Assembly: GCA_963921935.1 (NCBI GenBank)
Contig: OY998185.1
Location: 61,209,717 to 61,273,716 of the forward strand
Length of the DNA: 64,000 bases
Direction: 5' to 3'
Origin: Galeruca laticollis
Taxonomy: Eukaryota > Arthropoda > Insecta > Coleoptera > Chrysomelidae
Shown: piece by piece, positions 56,300 to 64,000 of the stretch
Numbering within the stretch: position 1 is the first letter of the stretch
Layout of the letters: each line of letters starts with the position of its first letter
Notes under the pieces: generated by a model
Seen by the model: the letters and a program-made list of their open reading frames with translations, nothing else
What the model was told of the DNA's origin: nothing
Databases searched by the model: none
Program-made: the position numbers and the translations under genes

Positions 56300-57027
56300 T
56301 ATTTTTATAAGGTCCGTCAAGCTATCCCCCCCTTCCCCCCCCCCCGGATAGATTTTCTTTTACAAAATGCTAGCACACATAAGGGGTATAATAGGGTGAA
56401 ACGTGACCTTTTCCTAACTTCCTAACTATAGGACAATGCGACAAGATGTCGACATTCAAAAATGTGCTATTTATATACCCATACAAAACAATTTACAATT
56501 ATTGTTGCAAAACGTGATATTTTAAAAGTATTTTGAAAATAAAATGAAACTATCCTTTGAATTTACAACAATATAAATATCTTATTAATTCTGCAACATA
56601 TTTTTACAACGCTATTAACTAAAATGAATTTACGACTTAAATATATACAATAAAAAAAGGACGCTTACAAAATATCTTACATATTTTAAAGGTATCGTAA
56701 ACAATAAAATTTCAAGATTTTACAATCTTGAACACCCTCCACCCTCTGAATTCAAAAGCATTGTTGATGTACTAGCTATAAAAAAATTTGTGCTAGGTTG
56801 TGTTAGGTGTCTTTTATTTGTGCTAGCATTTTGGCGAAAAAATTCCAACCGTGGGGGGGCTAGCGTTAACCTGGCCCCACCCGAATTCAAAAGCATTTTT
56901 ATTGTGAGCTGTTAGCTATAAAAATTATTGTGCTAGGTTGTGCTAGGTGCCCTTGATGTGTGCTAGCATTATGGCAAAAAAATCTAACCGGAGGGGGGGG
57001 GTTGGGTTCTGACGGACCTATTTTTAT
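56300..57027. mobile_element. 0.7-kb foldback MITE with 9-bp target duplication
   Basis: TATTTTTAT at 56300-56308 and 57019-57027 is a 9-bp target duplication. The ends are inverted: GGTCCGTCA at 56311 and TGACGGACC ending 57018, each followed inward by a poly(C)/poly(G) run and then AATGCTAGCACACATAAGGG or its counterpart. Two tandem units of about 120 bp (56755-57000) repeat GAATTCAAAAGCATT, TTGTGCTAGGTTGTG and TGTGCTAGCAT. No ORF. Confidence 0.85.
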
Positions 57028-60000
57028 GCAATATAGCGTTTTATTAACGAAAGGGTAAAATGACACTTTTATTTGAGTTCATACACAATTAGTTCGTAAA
57101 GAAAAGTTAGAAAACGTAACAGACAAAAATAAGTAACAAGTTTTAATCTTAATTTTTTTTATAGAAAATATGAAATTTGAAATCTACGCCGACTATATTT
57201 TGTATTATGCAGACTTCTGGTTAACAACCATTGCTTAAAATTATTACTATACTTAGCTATATCAGAGAAACGACTATACGGGCCAAACTCACGTCAACTA
57301 GTATTATTAACATTGCGTATAATTAATTACAGTTTCCTGGCGCCACTTTAGAAACAACACTGCTAATTAACACCCATCTCTGAAGATTCATTCACTCATG
57401 TCTTTAATCCGGTCCAGTTTTCTTAGTTTCATAACTCTCGTTCATTTGGCAACGCTGTTATTATGACAAAATCCTAGTTGCATCGTATGTTAAAGACACT
57501 ATAATAGCATGGATAACGTTATCGCTACAAGACCGTCGGACGAAATACACGCATGGGTAACTTTTTAATCTCTATCGCGTTAAGAACGACCCGGTCGGCC
57601 TTCAGACAACGGTTTAATGAAATGTATTTATAACAATAATGATTATTAAATTGTTTAAAAGTCGAAAATAAAGGTATCAGGTATATAATAGTAGGTTTTA
57701 AATTGTTCTTCCTTTTTTGGAAACCTTGGATTATTTTTATTTAAGTTATTAAAAATAAGAAAATACTGTAATTGGGTGCTCAATTCGCCAAAGATCAGAC
57801 TAAAAACTATTGTAACGGGCATCGATCTTTCAACGTCGCAGCGAACATAACCTAAAGAGATGTAGGAGAGGGAGGGAGAGTGAAAACAGAAAAGAGAGGG
57901 GACGCAGTTAGAAATTTGAAAAATTGAGGGAATCGTATTTTAAAGCTTGGAGAACCCCGAAAAGATATACGCTGCCGAGCAAAAAATGTAGGTCTCTAGA
58001 AAAATTGCAAAGAATTTTAAAAATTAAATGTATCAGCTTACATCTTTGAAGAAAACTCAAAAATTTGCTACCATTTCAGTTAACGCCATCTAGCGGCGAA
58101 AAGGAAAGTTAAAAAGGCAAAACCAAGTAAGCGTTTTGTAGTGTAAATTATGCTCTTTCATATGAGCCCAAATTTGTTAAAATCGGTCAAGCGAAACGGG
58201 ACAAATTTTTGTATGTTTAAAAAAACAATTGAACTTCCCCACCGCTTTATTTTGATAGATAGAACAAAACATTTTCATCAAAAAGTGTAGTTGAATAGTC
58301 AGTAAATATGAAAATAATATCATCGATATACTTTCATTAGGCAAAATTCTATAAAAATCCCATTTTTCTACTTAGTGTTAGTTGTTACGCCCTCTGGCGG
58401 ACGTTTGACAAACTCGAAAATAACTTCCAGCAATTTTTCTTGGCGACATTTATCATGAATTTTTTTTTTCTAAATCTATACGACCAATATTTTATGAGAT
58501 ATGACCGCTCGTTACCCGATACAGAAATAATGCCAAAATATTACCAAATCTATGAAAAAACTAGATTTGATAATACTGGATATACTATAAAAATTTATTA
58601 TTTGCCCTGTCCTTTAGATTTTTCTTCATATTTTAAAGGTAACATCGTTTGGAAAGTAATGTAGAGTTGCTTTTAGATAACGCCAGTTTGCATTTGAAGC
58701 TTTTTAATACAAATAACTTAGTTATTATTTACTCGGTATATCATAATTTGCAAATATTCATTATAAGAAGGTTACAAATGTGTTGTTATATGAAGTCTCC
58801 TTAATCACATACCTCGTATATTTCATCAATGATCGAACTACTTAGTATCACATAATCTCTTTGATCAATCAACAGGTAATAAATATGGGCGTAATGGAAA
58901 TCGCTGAATCGTGAACGAGTGATGAGATATTATTGTCTTTTACAGAATTTCATGGGGACACACCTCATAACCTACTACAAAGTGGAAATAGTATACAACT
59001 ACCTCCCTCGCGTTTCCGGTTGGTCAACCCGTTCATTGATTAATTTCGACGCTTTTTTTCTGAAGCATTGAACTAGATACTTATTTGGATTTTTACTACT
59101 ACAAAATCTATATGGTACAAAATTAGATTTGTTTTATTCATCGGCTATAGTATAGAGGTGGGAAATTCATCTCACGACCGTGAAATATGCGAAGTAGAAA
59201 AAGTTTGATTAGTTTTCGATATTTGCATTTTGATGAGTTCCTTGTTTTGCATACTTTTTATCAAACTTGTAGCAAAAACGTTGTGTATAATATGGTCTTT
59301 TTACATACACAACCATAAAACTGGTGTTTTTTACTTTGTAATAATCATCGAGCAGTAAAATGAAAAAAAATTATGCGTCAATCGAAAACTAGCGTTTTTA
59401 TGATACGCAAAAAGTGTAAAGAAAATTCTTAAATATCAACAAAATAAAACGATTTTTTTTAAAAAAAATGAAAACAAAAAAACAATACTCTTTGGATACA
59501 CTATAAACCAGAAAGGCAACAAATCTTCACTGACTTTTGGAATTTAAGCTAAAGAGAATGAAAAATGTTTACTGATGTCAATCTAACCCAGAGATTTCGT
59601 GACAGAAAAAATGAAACATCACGTAGAAAATTTTGTATCAAGTTCAATAGATCGGAGATCAGGGTATACAAAAAGGGATAGGAGAATGGATGGTCAACCA
59701 CTAGTTGAAATCATCTGATCAATGGCGTTGTTGCCAATTAACAATTATGATCTCGGACATTATCTACCGTTAGAGAAAGATATAAACTAAAAATATGCAG
59801 AATCACACAATTTGACAACGTTCCATTTTGCCTTCACTTTGAACAGTTTGAAAATAGGTTTTTGTAAAATTCTAAGCGATTAAATAGATTTTGCAATAGC
59901 CCACTGATTTGTTTATTAATGTAATGTTTTTCTTATTTATTAAAAGTTTTTATTACGGGTGGGATAAATTTGAAACACTCGGTATGGCTACTTACTAATT

Positions 60001-61036
60001 TATTTAAACACTAAACTAATTACTAACACTTAATTTATATATACTCAGTATATTCACTTAAACTAATTTATATAAACACTTTATATTCACTTATTTACTG
60101 TTTAACTTACGATGTCAAATTATAAACTAACTAACTCTTCCTGATCAGTCCCCTTATATACTAGTGCCTTTTGTACTAGAGAATTCCGGGCTGCGGCTTA
60201 TACACACAAATAATTTTTCTGGCCTTTTCTAGATAACTCTGGTCACAAAAACCAGTTCTATATAAGATAGTCTCAATCGTAAAGTTTTTTATAACTGCGT
60301 ATTCGCCATAGTTTTAACTATTATACCTGGCTTAGACAGGGTCGTTTTTAGGGACTATACCAGTGTGCTGTTTCGTAATATTAATCAATACTGAATATTT
60401 CTACTTTCGTCGATATTCAAAAATCATCACCTTTTTTATAAGTATACTTCTAATTTAATTGGCCTATAAGATTTCTTTACAATCACTGTCTACATTTGTT
60501 GTACTGATCTATAGAACAGATTTTGTGTTCATTGGATGTGTTGTTATTTTTGTGATACAACAGAAACATTGTGATCGGTATAAAATAACTGAAAAAATTC
60601 TACCTCTAATAACACTTTGTTACGATAAAACAATATGTGTTTATGGAATGGTATATAATTGGATTTAAATTTGCCTTTGATGTGTGTTTTATTGTAAAAT
60701 TATATAGCTGCCGTGAAACTAGAGTTAATTTTCATTCAAGCTGGTATTTGCGGTAAATAATTAAATACGAAAATGTCAGTGGAACATAGAAAAACTATTA
60801 AATTATTTATGGAACTATTACTTATTCATTTCGATGCAAGGATTCGATTTATTCAACGTATTTAAAGATTCTGGAGAGTAATAACTAAAACTAGGAAGTG
60901 TACCTGTCTGTGATTATACCTAATGAAGAAATAAAAAAATCTTCGATTGTTGTTCAAAAACGAAGTATGTGAAAATTACCAGATGATTATAACAAAAGAA
61001 AGACATCCAGGAACATTTCCAAATGAGTATGTAGAC
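57028..61036. other. Unassigned intergenic DNA
   Basis: Four kilobases with no recognisable gene. GCCATCTAGCGGCG (near 58087) and CGCCCTCTGGCGGACG (near 58388) recall common insect repeat motifs. 59990-60115 has loosely repeated AAACTAATTTATATAAACAC-type sequence. ORFs 58440-58664 and 60459-60668 lack any domain. Confidence 0.45.
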
Positions 61037-61260
61037 CAGGGGTTCCAAAACTTTTTTGTATCACATCCCCTTTTGTTAATATTGAAGCCTTCCACGCCCC
61101 CCCCCCCTCCTTACAGAATAAACTTGAGTATGCAAAAATAACATGTTGGCTTATTATATATCTTACAAAATATTTTTACTATAACAAGAAGATACAATAT
61201 TATAAGTTTCTATCTAATGAAAGATAATATTAACATCTTTGCTCCCAAGTTTCACATCCT
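61037..61260 (+). mobile_element. hAT-type terminus fragment
   Basis: CAGGGGTTCCAAAACTTTTT at 61037 followed by a C-rich stretch (CACGCCCCCCCCCC) matches the terminal sequence type of hAT/Charlie-like elements and resembles the end at 62528 (CAGTGGTTCCCAACCTTTTG). No partner end or transposase can be tied to it. Confidence 0.5.
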
Positions 61261-61620
61261 TATTTGGTTATACCGCACTGAGGACGGCAAATGAGCCAGA
61301 AACATGCATGCCCGCGGTTACCACTCTGTTTCAGTAGCCCTTTTCTGTTGCCGATGTAAAAGGCTAATCATTCCGGCTAGTAATAAACACTGAGTATAAG
61401 ATAAAATTCAAGTTAAATACTTTTTAAAAATTTGGTTTCAAATGCTAACGGTGCTATTAGAATACTATAATATTAATATCCACTTTTTAAGAGTTGTGTA
61501 GATAATGAAAATAAATCAAAAGTGATTTCGCCCTTTCTCTATTTTTGTCACTCTTTCTCTCTCTGTTATGAAGCGCAACTCAAGCGCAAATCAAATGCGA
61601 CCTTAAAGCACTTAAATTAA
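61261..61620. other. Unassigned DNA
   Basis: Nothing identified apart from a TCTC-rich stretch near 61535-61565. Confidence 0.4.
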
Positions 61621-62527
61621 GTGAAGAACATACGCAGTTTTTCTATTCATTCTCACCAGGCGTTAAAGGATGTAAAGTCAGGGAAAGCGCCTATATTTGA
61701 CGGAATCCACCCGGAATTCCTCTTAAACTGTGGAGGATACGCAAGAGGATGTTTGGCCGACTTCTTCACAGGTATGAGGATACATGGTAAAATACCACAG
61801 CAAATGAAGCACTCCAAAATCATTGCGCTTTTAGAACCAGGAAAACCAAGTACCGAAGCAAAGAGCTATCGGCCAGATGCACTGTTGAGCTCAGTCTATA
61901 AACTCCTGGAAAGACTCCTTTACAACCAAAATAGTGGCAGCGGTTCCCATAGAACAGCCTGGATTCCACCCCGGGCGTGACTTACAGATCAGGTTATGTC
62001 ACTAACAACTTACATAGAGGCTGGCTTTGAAAATAAATTAAAGGCATCAGCTGTATTTATAGATCTGTCTGCTGCATACGATACTGTCTGGAGACATGGC
62101 CTGCTTTACAAGTTCATCCAGCTTGCTGGCCGATAGAACATTTCAGGTGATAGCAAGGGCACAGTCAAGTGCCCAAAGAGTCTTAAATAATGGCATACCA
62201 CAAGGCTCTGTGTTGGCTCCGCTATTGTTCAACTTAAATATCGCCGACATGCCAGATACAACTTCCAAAAGGTTCGGATATGCGGATGACTGGGTTCTGG
62301 CAATACAACATAAGACGTTCGAAGCAATGGAGACAAATTTGTCATCTGATTTAACGTCCCTGAGCACATATTTTCGTAAATGGAGGTTACAATCGAACCA
62401 CACAGAAACAGATACCACCTGCTTCCATCTCTGCAACTAAGCCGCAAACAAAAGACTAAACGTTCATTTTGAGGAAATCTATTTTCGAAATAATCCGCTT
62501 CCGAAATATTTGGGAGTTACTTTAGAC
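61621..62527 (+). pseudogene. LINE reverse transcriptase (Jockey/R1-group), interrupted by hAT
   Basis: The ORF 61621-61980 contains HQALKDVKSGKAPIFDGIHP, LADFFTGMRIHGKIPQQMKH and SYRPDALLSSVYKLLERLLY. After a frame change (near 61960) SAVFIDLSAAYDTVWRHGLL supplies the first catalytic Asp (near 62065). Then 62096-62440 has NNGIPQGSVLAPLLFNLNIA and the catalytic FGYADDWVLAIQ, followed by LSTYFRKWRLQ. After a stop at 62438 the frame continues as NPLPKYLGVTLD, where it is cut at 62527 by a hAT terminus. The RT catalytic motifs are intact, but several stops and frameshifts occur. Endonuclease and RNase H are not present in the window. Confidence 0.88.
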
Positions 62528-62694
62528 CAGTGGTTCCCAACCTTTTGTGGACCACCGCCCCCTATAGAAGAGAACAAAAATTTCAGTCACTGGTTAGTCC
62601 AAAGTAGTTAATTTTATTTGAATATCATCTGTACCGTCCCAATTGATCTGTATTTAGCTTTAATTTCAGTTAATGTCTAAATTTTATTTTAGAG

Positions 62695-63175
62695 GAATGA
62701 TGAAGTAGAAATTTATTAAACGACTACCAAATTCGAACTTGTGCGACACTTGTTACCGTATTTGCGACTTGGAACACATTTTTTTTGAATGTAATAAATA
62801 TACACAACATAGAGAAGATAAGTATAGAGAACTAATAAAAATCGATGTTCTACCTCCCTTCAATGTAATGAACTTACTGGCATTAAATAAGCTGCCTGTT
62901 TATAACGTTTTACTGACATTCATTAAAGCATGCAATTTAAAACTGTAATATTATGTAGCTCCTTCTCCTCTGTAAGTGAACCTAACCTAATTATTCTCTA
63001 TTAGTACCGTGGTCTACCTTTTCTGTGAGTTAGCCCTGAAAGACCCCTGGGTGTGAAAAGTATATCCTTAACTTATCCAAATTGATTCTTACAGTTAACA
63101 TATTTGGTACCCTTTTTAGTACTGTAGCTCATGGCTAAATGGACTATGTCCTTCGGCCAAAAAAATAAAAAAAAA
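62695..63175 (+). mobile_element. 5'-truncated LINE 3' end with poly(A)-like tail, inside the hAT
   Basis: The ORF 62739-62948 is the C-terminal zinc-knuckle-like segment of an RNase H-type LINE: LCDTCYRICDLEHIFFECNK (C-x2-C...H...C), then YRELIKIDVLPPFNVMNLLA, ending in a stop near 62946. A 3' UTR follows, with CATGGCTAAATGGACTATGT and CTTCGGCCAAAAAAATAAAA, ending in an A-rich tail at about 63175. Such tails and 5' truncation are typical of LINE insertions. No target duplication was found. It is unlikely to be part of the LINE at 61621, since it lies inside the hAT. Confidence 0.7.
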
Positions 63176-63286
63176 CTTTTAAATATAAACAGAATCAATA
63201 AGAAATACAATCACAATATATGCAATACAATACAATACAAGATATGCAATACAATAAGAAATACAAAATTAGTAATAAGGAAAAAA

Positions 63287-63643
63287 TCAATGAGACGGTT
63301 GAGGCTGGTGGAGTGTTACCAGTTTGTTAATATCGGGTTCCAATTTCGTTAACATCAATCGCAGATCGCCACGTTCAGTGATGTGTAGTCTGTTCCTCTT
63401 CTTTGACAGCAAATCAGTTACTGCACTGAATGCACGCTCAGCCATATAGGACGAAGGAAATGCAATTAACAACTTCTGTACTATTGTCCACAATCCAGGA
63501 TAGAGAACTGGTATTGGTTTTTGAAGCCAGAACTCTTGATATCCACGTTTGAATTTTACTTTCAGTTCTTCGTTAGTTGTGACTTCTAATAGCTCCTCTT
63601 CCAAATTTGATGAGCCTTCAGTATCTGTGTTTGCGAAAGGATC
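63287..63643 (-). pseudogene. hAT transposase C-terminal dimerisation domain (ZBED/SCAND3-like)
   Basis: The ORF is open from the stop at 63287 up to 63643, where mariner sequence begins (…DPFANTDTEGSSNLEEELLE), so the nominal Met at 63604 is internal. It reads ELKVKFKRGYQEFWLQKPIP, LWTIVQKLLIAFPSSYMAER, AFSAVTDLLSKKRNRLHITE, GDLRLMLTKLEPDINKL and ends at QPQPSH. This is the conserved hAT C-terminal dimerisation domain (Dimer_Tnp_hAT), specifically the version ending GDLRL-x-LT-x-x-P...HQ-x-SH. The rest of the protein would lie beyond the mariner, outside the window. It belongs to the same subfamily as the middle fragment at 29840-30345. Cut by the insertion, so non-functional. Confidence 0.88.
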
Positions 63644-64000
63644 TACGAGGGCAATTCAGAAACTAACCTCCGATTGGTCACAGTGCGGGTAGTGGGGGGA
63701 GTAGCGCGCCATCTGTGCATTCACACGCTCAGCAGGTCAGTCGGCATCAAGCCGTAGTCGAGTGAACATCGTACCTGCGCTAGTTTAGTTTTTGTGGCAG
63801 TTTGAAATGTGTGCTGCAATAGAAAATCCCGCCAAATGTGAAGTGCGTGCTGTTATAAGGTTTTTTACAGCCAAAGGATACTCTGCAGCAGCTATTCATC
63901 GTGAGCTTTGTGCCGTGTACGGACCAAAAGTTATGAGTGAAGGAGTTGTCCGTGAATGGGTACGTTTATTTAAAAGTGGACGAGAAAACGTTCATGATGA
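63644..64000 (+). mobile_element. mariner element, left end, running off the window
   Basis: Inserted at a TA (63644-63645) inside the hAT transposase. The terminal sequence CGAGGGCAATTCAGAAACTA, then ACCTCCGATTGG, has the form of mariner inverted repeats. The transposase starts at 63807. The right end is outside the window. Confidence 0.85.
63807..64000 (+). CDS. mariner transposase, N-terminal part (HTH_48), truncated by window end
   Basis: The ATG at 63807 opens a frame that stays open to the window edge (64 complete codons). MCAAIENPAKCEVRAVIRFF, TAKGYSAAAIHRELCAVYG and VMSEGVVREWVRLFKSGREN match the first helix-turn-helix (HTH_48 type) of mariner transposases, which binds the element's inverted repeat. 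The start is chosen because the family begins at this Met, about 160 bp inside the TIR. No lesion is visible in the part seen, so this could be a young copy. The DDD catalytic domain would follow beyond the window. Confidence 0.88.
   Translation, partial: MCAAIENPAKCEVRAVIRFFTAKGYSAAAIHRELCAVYGPKVMSEGVVREWVRLFKSGRENVHD

Larger units (their letters stand above)
62528..64000 (-). mobile_element. hAT element (ZBED/SCAND3-like) inserted in the LINE; extends past the window
   Basis: The left TIR CAGTGGTTCCCAACCTTTTG begins at 62528 within the LINE codon context YLGVTLD. The preceding 8 bases, CTTTAGAC, would be the target duplication; the other end is outside the window. The element contains a LINE tail (62695-63175), its own transposase 3' end on the minus strand, and a mariner insertion at 63644. 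Confidence 0.75.

Noticed and set aside
62143..62447. Two minus-strand ORFs
   Set aside because: Both are shadows of the plus-strand LINE RT with GIPQGSVLAPLLF and YADD.

Overview
This AT-rich eukaryotic window reads as a transposon graveyard from an arthropod, most likely an insect. Nearly every open reading frame I can interpret belongs to a mobile element: piggyBac, several hAT, mariner, IS630-Tc1-like, Penelope-like, BEL/Pao, Ty3/gypsy, several LINEs, a tyrosine recombinase, and two transposase families common among uncharacterised insect proteins. The genes have introns or are intronless and lack operons or Shine-Dalgarno sites. I cannot fix the insect order from sequence alone. No complete host gene is evident. 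The only possible host signals are an unidentified two-exon fragment near 31.2-31.7 kb and a CpG-rich block near 52.1 kb.

Layout. 0-7.6 kb: broken Ty3/gypsy pol, a broken DDE-like transposase gene, a short Penelope-like element (PLE) copy with inverted ends, and a nearly full-length piggyBac flanked by TTAA. 7.6-17 kb: mostly unassigned, except a 16-copy tandem array at 12.5-14.6 kb that ends in the tail of a dispersed insect repeat. 17.4-21.5 kb: a decayed LINE, a longer PLE bounded by a 15-bp target duplication and carrying hammerhead ribozyme motifs, and a degenerate minisatellite. 23.8-29.25 kb: a 5.4-kb foldback element with a 9-bp target duplication and an orientation-flipping 61-bp repeat array. 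A second DNA transposon with a spliced, almost intact transposase gene is nested in it. 29.8-36.4 kb: hAT pieces, a full-length hAT with TIRs, and a BEL/Pao remnant. 36.4-45.3 kb: unassigned DNA, a palindromic PLE-end remnant, a foldback element, and minus-strand LINEs.

45.8-48.2 kb is a noncoding 2.4-kb palindrome. 48.7-50.9 kb holds tyrosine-recombinase, PLE and LINE pieces. 53.0-57.0 kb holds a second copy of the 5.4-kb foldback terminus that was split by an IS630-Tc1-type element. That element encodes a full-length 452-aa transposase with the DD82E (Sailor) spacing and one catalytic Asp changed to Asn. A 0.7-kb foldback MITE with a 9-bp target duplication follows. 61-64 kb is a nest: a LINE is interrupted by a hAT, which carries a LINE tail and is itself interrupted by a mariner that runs off the window.

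The elements relate by insertion order, not by a shared pathway. The nesting junctions give relative ages, and the target duplications (TTAA, TA, TAG/TAT, 8-9 bp, 12-15 bp) give precise element ends. All boundaries were read by eye; no alignment or database search was run.
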